Both the position numbers and the translations under genes were made by a program. A stretch of 64,000 bases of DNA from Hygrophila difformis (Eukaryota; Streptophyta; Magnoliopsida; Lamiales; Acanthaceae): assembly GCA_030278955.1 (NCBI GenBank), contig JAOANR010000001.1, positions 21,927,468 to 21,991,467 on the forward strand. The letters run 5' to 3'. The notes beneath the pieces are model-generated. The model was not told the origin of the DNA and searched no databases. It worked only from the letters and a program-made list of their open reading frames with translations. Below are positions 45,060 to 57,400 of the stretch, one piece after another; positions within the stretch are counted from its first letter, which is position 1, and each line of letters opens with the position of its first letter.

Positions 45060-45887
45060 CAGAGCCGGCTCTTAACAAGAGCAAGTGGAGCACTTGCTCC
45101 GGGCCCCTGAATTTTGGTGGCCCCATTTTTTTTTTTTAAAAAAATTATTTTAGTTTTTATTTTTTTATTTTATTTTAATTAATATTTTTATCAAATCAGT
45201 TTTTATTTTTTTCTAGTTTCTTCCATTTTCAGTTTTCATATTCTTTCAAAATCTCAAAATGATGGGAATGGGGATTTGGTCTAGTGGTCATGTCCCATTA
45301 CTTTCAACTTTGTTGTTGTGAGTTCGATTCCTGCCCAACCACCCCATATCCCTCCCTCTATCCCCATTTATAATTTGTGTAGCTTGGGCTTCCACATATT
45401 TTTACCCATACATGAGTGTCAATACTTACCCAAAAAATCTCAAAATGATAAAATCTTTCGATTGTATTTTTTCAAAGACAAAGTTATTAAAATATTTCTC
45501 ATTTTTTTTATTGTATTCAAAATTCTCCATTTAATATGATTTATTTTTGTTGTTTTGGGTGTATTAATTAATACTCAATTCGTCCCAACATAAATGTTTT
45601 ATTTAACTTCTGCACATAATTCAATATTATTTTTAATGAAGAATAACGAACAATGTAAAAAATATCAAACAAGACAATATAGCGAGGAAGAAGGGAATAT
45701 TAATATTACTCCAAGATATGCACGCTTAATTTTGGAGTTATTATAGTATGGTTACCAAGAAAGAAATGTACTTTATTGATATTAATAGCTCATTTCACTA
45801 CATTTAAGTCATTTTTTGGGGTATTACACTATAGGGGCCTAACTAAAACATTCGCTCAGGGCCCCCAAAAAGTTCGAGACGGCCCTG
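45060..45887. mobile_element. Non-autonomous hAT element
   Basis: TIRs CAGAGCCGGCTC and, inverted, CAGGGCCGTCTC; TSD tttaatgg (45052-45059) and cttaatgg (45888-45895), one mismatch. AT-rich interior with a SINE inserted at 45264. No transposase. Confidence 0.82.
45264..45433 (+). mobile_element. tRNA-derived SINE, nested in the hAT element
   Basis: Perfect 16-bp TSD AAAATCTCAAAATGAT (45248-45263, 45434-45449). A box GGTCTAGTGGTCATG, B box GAGTTCGATTCCT, end CTTACCCAAA. Same family as the SINE at 50345-50518. Confidence 0.9.
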
Positions 45888-45895
45888 CTTAATGG

Positions 45896-46690
45896 CCGCT
45901 CCGGCGAGCACAATGGATGCGGCGTCGGCCGCCGGCGTCGGCCGCCGGCGGCGGAACAGGCGAGCTCGGCGGCGGTAGCAGGGCTTCGGCCTTCCTCCTC
46001 TCCTTCTGCTCTCCCTTTTTCTCTCTCTCTCGCTTATGTCTTCTCTTCTTATTCTCTTTTGTTGGTTGTTGGTTTTCGAGATCGGAGTGGATGTGGTGGT
46101 AGAGGGATTGGAATTTTTTCTTTTTTTTTTTTAAGGTGGAGACGATTGTGGTGCCGAACGGAAGAAGATGAAGATGGAAGAAGATGAAGATGGTGCTGGT
46201 GATTCTGTGGACGGAGAATGGAAGTAGAGTGCGGCGGAGTGGTGGAGATTGGAGGAGGGCAGTGGCTGTAGAGGAGGCTCGCGGTGGCTGCTGGGTTGCC
46301 GGCGGCGGTGGCGGGATGGAAAGGGAGGGCTGTGGCCGGAGGGTTGCGGGAACAGGGGAGGTTGGCGGAGGCGGTGATGGTGCGGGGGTGGTAAGGGGAG
46401 AGCCTCGGTGGTGGTGGAGGGTTGTAGATCGGAAGATGGTGGTGGTGGAGGCGATTGGCCGGAAGTGGAAACGGAGGTGGTGGCAGTGGAGGCGGAGGAG
46501 ATGGTGGAGCGGTGGAGCAGGGGCGGCGGAAAACGGCGATAGTGGTCAGAAAAAAAAAATGGAGGAGATAGCAGGCCGGCGGCGACATGAGGGCGGAGGT
46601 GGTGGCCGGCGACTCACCGGAATCTTGCCGGCGGCGAGGGGCAGTGCCGGAAAGGCGGCTGGGTATTCTAGGGTTAAGGTTAGCCTTTAG
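45896..46690. other. GC-rich low-complexity stretch
   Basis: Rich in GGCGGC, GGTGG and GAAGATG runs. Long open frames on both strands (46184-46690 plus, 46049-46588 minus) translate to Gly/Arg- or Pro/Ser/His-rich sequence without domains and are not supported as genes. Probably part of the surrounding LTR-like block. Confidence 0.5.
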
Positions 46691-47490
46691 GGTTTGCGCT
46701 AGGGTTTAGTTGGGGCTTGGGCTTTGGTTTGGATTGGGCCTATTTTATTTAATTCTTCAAATTTGTTTGTTGGGACTCATAATTAATTGGCCCAATTCAA
46801 ATTCCAATTTTGGACTTAACCCACTATTTGACTTAAATTATGGCCTTAATTTGCTTAATTTGTCTAATTTGAGGACTTAATAATTTTTATTAGTCTCACC
46901 CATGTAATTTAATGTGTTGGACTTAATCACCTAATTATCTTGGATTATGGACCTAATAATCCTCAAAAACTCATAATCTTATTAATCGAGTTGATTTAAT
47001 GTATTCGAATCAATTATTAATTGGTACCGTTAGCCAAATAGTCTAAATCCTCAATTCTCCAAATTCGAGACCCTCACTATTTAGAAGTCGGAATTAATTA
47101 ATCTCTATAATTTAATCCATGTTTAATACTTAACCGAATGTCTTTAAACATTCCAATCTACTTAACGGGTTTAGTTAAGCTCTTAATGATACAAGGTCTT
47201 GTAACTATAAGCTAAGCCAATACTTAATTATTAAATAATTGGTCTTATTTGGAAAATCAAGTCTTGAAATAATTGGTCCAGTAATTACTATTCATCGCAA
47301 TCGATAAAGTGTGTAATTTAATTTTTATTGACTAATTCTATAATTTGATCTTAACAATTGGCCTTCCAAATACTCATTGTCTTGTGAACTCGTCCTTGCT
47401 TTAATTAGGAATTAAATAGTTCATGGCTTTAATTATCCTCCTAATGGCCTTAATCTTATAGTCCATCCATTAACATCGGGTATTATTATA

Positions 47491-47848
47491 AAATTTAATC
47501 TAAGTCTCCAATTCTTTAAACCATTTGGCTAAATATTCCTCATATTGGCTAGTTAATAAAGTACTTGGGCATTTTGTTCTTCGATGATTTTGGCCGCTCA
47601 CGAATTCCATAACTAAACCGGCTAAGTATTTTAAATTAAATTATGGTGATAAATTTTACACTTATCTCATGTCCAATACCTTTTTACTACAAAGCTTATA
47701 ATAATTCCTTAAAAGTTTTTAATCCGCTAGGATTGTCCTAATTAAATCCACGCTTCAAAAATATCTCTTTTTAATGCTCCAAAAATTTTAATTTATGAGA
47801 AAATTTGAATATCTATTTATTAGAATATATAATCATATAGTATTTAGT
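47491..47848. other. AT-rich sequence, nothing recognised
   Basis: No ORF, terminal repeat or motif seen. Confidence 0.4.
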
Positions 47849-47856
47849 ATGTTATC

Positions 47857-48391
47857 CATAGTTGTTAAGATCCCGATCCTAATCTTAGGATCTTACGATT
47901 TTACGATCACACCTCTCTAAAACGATCCCGATCCTTGTAGGATCTTAAAATTCGTAAGATCCCGATCCTGGTAGTAGAATGTTACGATCTTATAGTCATA
48001 CTCCCTCAAACGCTTCTACGATCTTACGATCTTACCCTCTTAAATGCATAAAATTTTTGTAGTATTTTATAATTTGGGATCAAAATAACTTGTTTCTTTT
48101 AATTTTAAACTTAAGAGCTTGTATTCCTTATGTATGATGTGTAAAAAAACATAATATGTATGTATGTGGAAATATTTTATGTTTGATTGTGATATTTTTG
48201 TATTGTATTGTATTAATTAACTTGCAAGATTCATAAATACACAAAATAATGCTTTTACTTGTCAGTATGCATAACTGAGTTTATCTATTATTGCAATTTC
48301 ATAAGATCTTAGGATCCCGATTCGATCCTGCGATCCCGATCTTGCAAAGAGAAAAACGATCCCATATAGGATTCCGATCTTAACAACCTTG
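47857..48391. mobile_element. hAT-type MITE
   Basis: TIRs CATAGTTGTTAAGATCC and, inverted, CAAGGTTGTTAAGATCG; perfect 8-bp TSD atgttatc (47849-47856, 48392-48399). Subterminal TTACGATC and CCCGATCC repeats on both sides. No ORF. Confidence 0.83.
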
Positions 48392-48526
48392 ATGTTATCA
48401 ATCTAATATTTGGTAAATCATATCAAATATTTGGTAATCTAATCTGTATCTACGATCAAAAATCCTTATTAAAGAGGGGAAACGATGCTACCAAAAATAA
48501 TTATGTGATGCTCTCAAAAATATTTT

Positions 48527-49306
48527 CAGCGGCCCAACATTGAAGAATTCAGCGACACCACTTTGAAGAATGCAGCGGCATATACATTTCAGCGATGTTG
48601 GCATATACGATTCAGTGATGCTACCAAATATCATTCAGCGATGTTACCAAAAATAATTCAATGATGCTACAAAAAATATTTCAGACCCTACCCAAAGGAA
48701 TTCATCGACTACTCTCAGACGAATTCAGCGACAACAATAAGAAGAATTCAGCGATGCTACCATATACAATTCAGCGATGTTCCAAAAAATAATTCGGTGA
48801 TGCTATAAAAAATGTTTCAGTGACCTTACCTAAAGGAATTCAGCGACACAACTATGAAGAATTTAGCGATGTTGGCATATACATTTCAGCGATGTCACCA
48901 AAAATAATTCAGCGACGTTCTCATGAATGCTTTCAAGATTAATTCAGCGACGCCACCAGGAACAATTCAGCGACAATACCAAGAAAAATTCAGCGTTCTT
49001 TCCGTGAACAATTCAGCGACATTCTCATCAACAATTCAGCGACTCAACATAGAAACATTTGATGTACGTTTTCATGAACAAATATATATATTATATAGCT
49101 TCATAAATAAGCAAATTGAAATACGTAGAAAAAAAGTAGAGTTGAAGAGCATACAGAATTGAGCGATTGTTTGTTAATACAACTAAATATAGCAAATTTA
49201 CTATTTTAACCTTTAAGTTAATCTCTATCATCAATTTATAAAGTGATTCAATGGCTGCGATTGACCGCAACACATCAAGTCAAAATCACCAATCGCACCC
49301 TAACGG
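48527..49306. mobile_element. Second TTCAGCGAC MITE-like element, left end not found
   Basis: About 17 copies of ATTCAGCGA(C/T) in 48527-49045, followed by a right end that reads, inverted, CCGTTAGGGTGCGATTGG and ACTTGATGTGTTGCGG, matching the left end of the element at 42074. A mirror-image left TIR is not seen; it may have been lost. No ORF with domain. Confidence 0.6.
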
Positions 49307-49677
49307 AATTGTACATATAAATATAATTCATGGATGTACTAAAAAAGAAGGCTAGATGGAATTAGGACTGCATAGAAATAGATCGTATGAAGGAAGAATT
49401 TGCATTGGGATGGTGATGCTGGATGGAAAGATATAGGCATAATTAATATTCCAATATTTTAGAATGCATAATTTATGGAATATATAAAAGGACATATACC
49501 CCTATAAATAAAAAAAAAGAGGCAATAAAATGTAATAAATGTAAATTCACAGCTCACCAAAAAAACTCGGCACTTTAACCTGAAGACCGCATCACTTCTG
49601 GACATCAAGAATCAGGATGTAAACGTGTTCCTACTTCACCGGAAAAATGGATGTGCATTCTCTCAAAAATGGATGTA

Positions 49678-49938
49678 CTTCCTCTGTTTTTTTATATTTG
49701 CTAAGGACCCACTCGGCACGCAGTCCAGTGCATATTTTAAACTATTAATAACTCAAGTTCGGTACAAGTAAAAATTCTAGAATTTTGATATTTAAAAACT
49801 ACACGACGAGACGAATCTAACAAGATCTCACTTGACTATATTTTAACTTGTATAACTATAATAAAACTTTCAGTTAAAGTGTATGTGTGAACAGTACCAG
49901 AACTTCAAATGGAGCAATTTTAGAAAAATCTGAGGAAG
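49678..49938. mobile_element. Stowaway-like MITE
   Basis: TIRs CTTCCTCTGTTTTT and, inverted, CTTCCTCAGATTTTT, flanked by TA (49676-49677, 49939-49940). Shares the AACAAGATCTCACTTGACTAT interior motif with the MITE at 52863. Confidence 0.75.
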
Positions 49939-50045
49939 TATAATGCAATGGAATGCGTGGTTTACCTAAGAGGTAATCTTTTGTTAAAAAACTAACACAC
50001 GCTCATATGTGTACTTGAGAGAAAAATACAATAAACTTACCGTAT

Positions 50046-50309
50046 AGGCTCTGTTTGGCAAAACAGCTAAACGGAATTAGCTTATTGTAGGTAATTTGAA
50101 ATAAATTAGCTTATTTAGAAAGACAATAACTTAAAATGGTGTTCAATCAGCTTTTTTTGAAACCGCTGCAAATAGCAGCATTTTGGAATTAGCTTATTAT
50201 AGGCATAGAGTGTCTCAAAATTGTCAAACATCTAATTTTAACTAATTTATTACTCAAATTACTCACATAATCAGTGAACAACTAACAGCTAATTCACAAA
50301 CGAGCCCAT
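50046..50309. mobile_element. MITE with GGCTC(T)GTTTG ends
   Basis: Left end AGGCTCTGTTTGGC and right end, inverted, GGGCTCGTTTGTG; interior has the TTAGCTTATT repeats common in such MITEs. TSD not resolved, so superfamily is left open. Confidence 0.5.
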
Positions 50310-50344
50310 AATCTTTTGTGGCCTTTTAAACTGATGTGTGTAGG

Positions 50345-50518
50345 GAATGGGACTTGACTCAAAGTGGTCATGTTCCCAACCTTCCAACCATAAATTGGAA
50401 GTTTGATTCCCACCTGACCCTCTATCCCTCCCCTTTATCCCCCTTTGTAATTTGTGTGACTTGAGCTCCCCACACACATTTGTCGACACATAGGTGTCAA
50501 TGTTTACCCAAAAAAAGG
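50345..50518 (+). mobile_element. tRNA-derived SINE
   Basis: Perfect 13-bp TSD TGATGTGTGTAGG (50332-50344, 50519-50531). A-box-like TCAAAGTGGTCATG, B box AAGTTTGATTCCC, end TTTACCCAAAAAAA. Same family as 45264-45433. Confidence 0.88.
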
Positions 50519-50744
50519 TGATGTGTGTAGGTTTTAGATTTTTTTCATACCCCTTATCCATCATTTTTTTATACTCACTTTTGAATGTCCGTCCATCATT
50601 GCAGCACATGCAGGCAGCTCCACTTAAACCACTCCCAAAAAAAATTGACATCACACAATGCTTAGCATTACCTAATCCTGAGTGCTTCCTATTTTTATTG
50701 TAGGCCCTCCGGAAGATGTTGACGTTAAATGACACTCGAACATT

Positions 50745-50911
50745 ATTTTTGTTTTTTTTTAGGAGTCATTGAAAGCCTGAAAAATGGATGGTGAGAGTCC
50801 ATACCACATAAATTACAAAGCCATTGAAAGGGAGGGATAACAGGCCAGTGGGGAATCGAACTTCCCACCTTCCGTTGGAAATCAAGGGACTTAACCACGT
50901 CCCCATCCCCC
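50745..50911 (-). mobile_element. tRNA-derived SINE
   Basis: TSD CTCGAACATT at 50735-50744 and 50912-50921. On the minus strand: GGGACGTGGTTAAGTCCC (A-box region), B box GAAGTTCGATTCCCC, then an A-rich tail after GACTCCT. Related to the SINE at 50345 in the central part. Confidence 0.83.
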
Positions 50912-50931
50912 CTCGAACATTGATTTGAACA

Positions 50932-51434
50932 TGCAGAGTAGTAAATGCCTCAAATCATTAATTAGATATTGATATACAACACTTTAATGTCCATGTAAAG
51001 TAATAGGAGACATGTGAGGTGAATAAAATCAATCTGTTGAAAGGAAAACAAATAGAAACTCAGTTACACAATTCCCCGCTTGCTTTCATTCAAAACTACT
51101 GAGTCACTGACTGAATGAATGATTGTAGTCTGGATGATTTCCCTTCAACGGTAGAGAGATATGCTTGTGTAAATATATATATTTATGATACTCATATATT
51201 ACAAATGAGACGAACAATATACATCCTCAAGAGTCGTCGGCACAGATCCTCCTATATAAATGGAAGCAGATGATCCATTTTAAGTGGACAGTGCCCCGTA
51301 TAAAATAGGAAAAAATAAAGCCAAAGGAAAATCACAAGTCGATTAATCAGGCTTAAGGAGACATGACTCATTCACAAGATAATAGAAGATGATGATGATA
51401 GTCACAGCAGATCATTGCTGGTTTTATAAGAGTA
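50932..51434 (-). other. 3' flank of VPS50
   Basis: Non-coding; presumably the 3' UTR and downstream sequence of VPS50. No other gene recognised. Confidence 0.4.
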
Positions 51435-54400
51435 TTATTCTATCTTTTCCAACACTTCCAGCTTCGTTTTCCTCTTCCATCCCTTGGATGCCGCCACAAG
51501 GTTTACAAGCCCCACAATTTGGCTTTTATTGTACTCCTGAAATGTCGATCAATATACATGAATTAATTAATATTATTTATATATCGCGAGGTTACATGGA
51601 GTTCTGTGCTGTGCTGTGGATTTAGGTAGAATTTATATACCGGATGAGCACGTGCCCAGTGCACATATTCAGTTTCGGGAAGGTAGTACGCCTGTCCATA
51701 ATGCGAGTACAACAACATGAATATGAAGCGTTTATAAACTCAATAGTTTTGATTAGTTGTCAAATTCGAAGAAATATACTAATGTCTTTTTCACCTTGAT
51801 AAAGGTTTCAACTATCTGCAACTTGGGTCTTACATCAGTTGAGACAAAATGCTTTAGGCCATTTATTAAAACCTGTAAACAGGAAGGCTCCATCAAATCC
51901 AAAAGGAAAAATAATAATCCAATTATGGCTCAGGGAGTTGTGAAAGCGAAACCTGAAGATCCAGTGACATGAGAGCCCGCCCTTCATCAGTGCACTTCTT
52001 TACCCTAGATAGGCCCTCAACCAGCGTTTCTGCAACATTTTCAAGTCCATATTCCAAGAGGAGATCTTGAACCTGGATTTATACGACAGCAGGAAGTAGT
52101 GAGGCAATTTTGAAATAATAGCCATCTAATGACTATGCCCCGTAGATAGGAGGTAAACGAATACCATACCAAGAAGCCAAACAAAAGGTTAGAAAGTTCC
52201 AATAGCTTGTTATAGATGCTCAATAGAATTTAAGATTCCAATTTACTCAAGGATTAATGATATATAGCTTGTTTAGTCAGTTCAAAATTCAAATACCTAC
52301 AAAGCTTACCAGGATTGAAAAAAAAAAAAAAAAAAAAAAAAAAACATACACAAATTTAACTAAGAATCTCAAAACTTTCAGATGAGTTAATGATATTTGA
52401 AAGGACTAGTTACCTCTTTCCGAATGCCCCCATGTGCAAGCCTTGTTTTGTAGTGCTTGAATTCGCCAAGCAATAAATCAACATACCTGGTAACACGACA
52501 CATTATGCTTAAACTCTTACAGGAGTACATCTCCATCCTATTCACCTAAGAATGACAGCTGACCCTATGCTAACAAATTGACGAGACTTTCTCTCACATT
52601 AATTCAGAGATTAAGAACCAACAGAGACAAGATATGGGATAAATTTCACCAAATTTGCATAAAAATATCAGGCAAGGTTTTGCAGATTACAGAAAACTTA
52701 TCTGTATAACAACTAGAAGTTATACATTACTAATTATACTTCAGAATTTGACTATTGAGTGCCGGATATCACTTTGCCAAGGTTTGTTTTCATTCATGTC
52801 GCAGTAACTGACCACCCTCATTTCTTAATTATGGATATTAAAGTACATTGTCTATTCTTATACTTCCTCCGTTTTCAAAAAGTTGGAACATTCATAGATT
52901 TCACGCAATCCAATGCACATTTTTAACGCTTAATATCCAACAAGATCTCACTTGACTATGTTTTATCTTATATAATTGTGTTAAAAAATTGAATCAAAAT
53001 TATTCAATGAATAGTAAAAACTATTCATGTGTTTCAACTTTTAAAAAACGGAGGGAGTATATGACATTGACATGCTTGCAATCTTAAAAATTTCTGGAAC
53101 AAAAAGTGAATGTCGGGCAGATGCATTCAACATATTGAAATGTTGAATGCCAATTCGAAGCAATGACCACATTCATTTACTTGTCCTGGTCATATGAACT
53201 TATTATCTAATTTCTTGCTCACTTACTATCTTCAGCTAAAGTATGTCATGATGTTTAATGGATTAGATGAGCCTTCCCGAATTTTAAAATAGTTTGAACA
53301 AACATGCCCAGATGTTATCTCTTTGTTCCCTTAAAATAAACATGGTGATAATAAAGCATATTCTATTATGCATGTAAACAAAACATGTGAATGTCTAGTG
53401 TTCAACATCCATGTTCATGCCTTGATCATAAGGTTAGACATGTGAAAGTCTTGAAATGTATATGCCTTGATTATGAGGTTAGTAAATAGTGAGAGGATAA
53501 AAAAGTTTATAAATAGCCTATGTAATGTATTGAGAAGTTAAGTTAGAAAAATTTTATGCAAGCTTAATACTTGTTTCATTTCATAGCCATAATTATTACA
53601 CTTTATCCATTTTATTATCCCACCTTTAAACTTCCTTTCTTTCACCATTTAATCCCAATTTCCATTACAATACTTCCACTATAAACACAAGCTAATAAGC
53701 CATATACCATTTTATTGTACACATACATAAATAAAGATAGTTATTTCTATAACACGTTATCAACACGAGGAGACTCTGTCCAGATTATCATTTGAGGTAT
53801 AATCTCTTATTTCTAAACTTTCAATAAGATTATGGCTAACCTTGCAAAACAGGAATTTGCTCCCTTAACCGTTGAAGGAAGCAATTATATGTCCTGGGCC
53901 CGAGATGTAAAAATGCATCTTACTTCAATGGGTCTGGAAGATACTATTGCTGAAGGCAAAAATCCCAGCCATCAAAATCAGGCAAAAGCCATGATTTTCT
54001 TGTGCCATCATATCGAAGAGGCACTTAAAATGGAGTACGTGACTGTGGAATCCCCACTGGCATTGTGGGAAAAGCTGAAAGAAAGATATGATAATCTTAA
54101 ACAGACGGTGCTTCCAAAAGCCCTTGATGACTGGACAAACCTGAGACTTCAGGATTTTAAAACAGTCCGGGAATATAATTCCGTTGTGTTCAAAATTACG
54201 GCCCAATTGCAATTATGTGGGCAAAAGATATCTGAAGCAGAAATGCTTGAAAAAACGTATTCTACGTTTCATGCTAAACTCAGTATTGAGTGAGACATAC
54301 CGTCAAAAAGGTTTTCAGAGATATTCTGATCTTATCACCTGCTTATTATTGGCTGAACAAAACAGCCTATTGTTGTTGAGAAATCATGAATCTAGGCCCG

Positions 54401-57400
54401 CAGGTGCAAAACCGTTCCCTGAGGTGAACGCGGCTCAATCATCGAAATATGTGCGTGATCGTGGGCACTTTAAAAATCAAAATGATGATCGTGGCCAAAA
54501 ATCGGTATCACAATCGAGGCAGAGGTGAATCATCTCGTCAAAATAATTATCGAAATAAGCCTCGATTTGAGCAAAATCGCAGATATGATACCAGAAGGCC
54601 TTACAAACCACAACAAAGAAATTATGCAAGAAAGCATAAACAAAATGATGAAATTTGTGATCGTTGTGGAATTAAAGGCCATATGGCTCAAACATGCCAC
54701 ACAGCTAAACACTTAGCTGAACTGTATCAGGCCTCGAAACGAAAAGAAAGACCAGGTGTTGAAGCACACCATAATGCCCACGATGATACTTATGATGATA
54801 TATTAAATGATAATATCACGCACCTGGAAGCTGATGATTTTGTTGAGCCAGATACTGTTACTAAATAATATATTATATAGCTATATATATATTTTACTTG
54901 TCTTTTATAATTCCTGTTTAATATAAATAATGATATCTTGTACTTCCCTTTTATTATCCATGTATAATATAAATATGCTTTTGCATTAATAATATTTATA
55001 TTGCTGATGTTTAATAACATTCTTATATTCTTGTAAAGAAATGGATGCTCGAAATTCAAAAGTCGGAGATGATATCTGCCTCATTGACAGTGCAACAACG
55101 CATAGCATTTTGAAAAGCAAAAGCTATTTCTCCAATTTAAAATTGGAAAAGACCGCAGTGAAAACTATAAGCGGTAATGCAAAATGCATTGAAGGCTCCG
55201 GTAGAGCTGTTATATTTCTCCCTGAAGGGACAAAAATGGCAATTGAAAATGCCTTGTTCTCACGCAAAGCTCGAAGAAATTTACTGAGCTTCAATGATAT
55301 TCGAAAAAATGGATATCACATTGAAACTTCAAAAGAGGCAGATCACGAGTATCTTTTGATAACTCGAATTGAAAATGGCAAAAAATTTGTGAATGAAAAA
55401 TTGCCATGTTACTCCTCTGGCTTATACTATACAAAAATATGTGCCGCAGAAATATATAACCTAGTAGGCTTGAAAGCTACTAGTGAATTTATTACCTGGC
55501 ACGATAGACTTGGGCATCCTGGCAGTGTAATGCTGAGGCGAATTATTGAAAATTCAAATGGCCATACATTGAAAAGGCAAATGATATTGAACCCAAATGA
55601 GTTCAATTGTGCAGCCTGTTCACAAGGGAAATTGATAACCAGACCATCTCCGGTAAAAGTGGGAATTGAATCCCCTACATTCCTAGAAAGAATTCAAGGC
55701 GATATATGTGGACCTATTGATCCACCGTGTGGACCTTTCAAGTACCTTATGGTATTAATTGATGCGTCATCACGCTGGTCACACGTTTGTTTATTATCAA
55801 CTCGCAATTTGGCATTCGCAAGATTACTTGCACAAATTATAAAATTGCGAGCACAGTTTCCAGATCACCCGATAAAGAAAATACGCCTTGATAATGCTGG
55901 AGAATATACATCACATACATTTGATGATTTCTGCATGTCGATTGGAATTACTGTTGAACATCCTGTGCCTCATGTTCACACGCAAAATGGTCTGGCAGAA
56001 TCATTTATTAAGCGATTGCAATTAATTGCAAGACCCTTGTTAATGAAATCAAAACTCCCTGTTTCTGCTTGGGGACATGCTATATTGCATGCAGCCGCAC
56101 TTGTGAAAATAAGGCCGACAAGCTATCATAGCTACTCCCCTACACAAATTGTGTTTGGAAAGGAGCCCAATATATCCCACTTGCGAATTTTTGGGTGTGC
56201 GGTTTATGTACCGATTGCGCCACCACAACGCACAAAAATGGGACCTCAAAGAAGGTTGGGCATATATGTCGGGTATGAATCACCCTCGATTATTAAATAT
56301 CTTGAGCCAAAAACGGGTGATTTATTTACTGCAAGATTTGCAGACTGTCACTTTGATGAAACTCAATTCCCGACATTAGGGGGAGGAAATGATCAACTGA
56401 AAAAGGAAATATCTTGGCAAAGTCCATTTGATAAAAGGAAATATCTTGGCAAAGTCCATTTGATTTCCTTGATCCTCGTACAAGGCAATGCGAACTTGAA
56501 GTTCAAAGAATTGTGCATTTGCAGGGAATTGCAAATCAATTACCCGATGCTTTTAATGATGCTGCTAAAGTCACAAAATCATATATAAATGATGCAGCAA
56601 ATGCACCAGCCAATATAAATGTCCCAGAAGGACAAATTCCAAGTGCAAATGAACCTACTGCACGCCTGAAGCGTGGTAGGCCTTTGGGTTCCAAGGATAA
56701 AAATCCACGAAAGAAGAAAATTATCCATATGGGGGATAAATCAATCACAGATGATACTCCCGAAGGAGAAATTGATTCAACCCCCGAAAAGGTTGAACCT
56801 GAAAATATTCACCCAGAAGAAAATGAAGTTATTGAAACTTCTTTCAATTATATCAATATTGGGAAATGTTGGAACCGAAAAGAAACAAACGTTGATAATG
56901 CCTTTGCATACAACGTTGCACTCGATGTAATGGAAAATAACGAGGATCCTGAACCAAGATCAGTTGAAGAATGTCGGAAAAGAAATGATTGGCCAAAATG
57001 GAAAGATGCGATTCAGTCTGAACTAGATTCACTGAATAAACGAAAAGTATTCGGCTCTATTGTCCAAACACCAAAAAATGTGAAGCCTGTTGGCTACAGA
57101 TGGGTGTTTGTGAGAAAAAGAAATGAAAATAATGAAATTGCCAAATATAAGGCAAGGCTTGTAGCCCAAGGTTTTTCACAACGACCGGGAATTGATTTTG
57201 AGGAAACATATTCCCCAGTTATGGATGGAATAACATTCAGGTATCTAATGAGTCTAGCAGTACGAGAAAATCTCGAAATGAGACTGATGGATGTTGTTAC
57301 TGCATATTTATATGGCTCATTGGAAAATGATATTTATATGAAAATACCTGAAGGGTTTAAATTACCTGAGTCTTGCAACTCAAAACCCAGAGAAAATTAT

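Larger units (their letters stand above)
43236..47490 (-). mobile_element. Large LTR-like block, probably a solo LTR, right boundary unresolved
   Basis: Starts TGTAACACC like element B. Contains G+C-rich and promoter-like stretches arranged as in a minus-strand LTR of the same general type: a CCTATTTAAA box read on the minus strand (about 44850), then TTGGGCCT-rich sequence at 46700-46800. A possible end is GGGTATTATTA near 47490, but no TSD could be matched, so the call rests on partial evidence. Interrupted by a hAT element at 45060-45887. No coding region. Confidence 0.4.

Noticed and set aside
46049..46690. ORFs of 168 and 179 codons on opposite strands
   Set aside because: Gly/Arg and Pro/Ser/His low-complexity translations of a GC-rich stretch, without start context, introns or homology.
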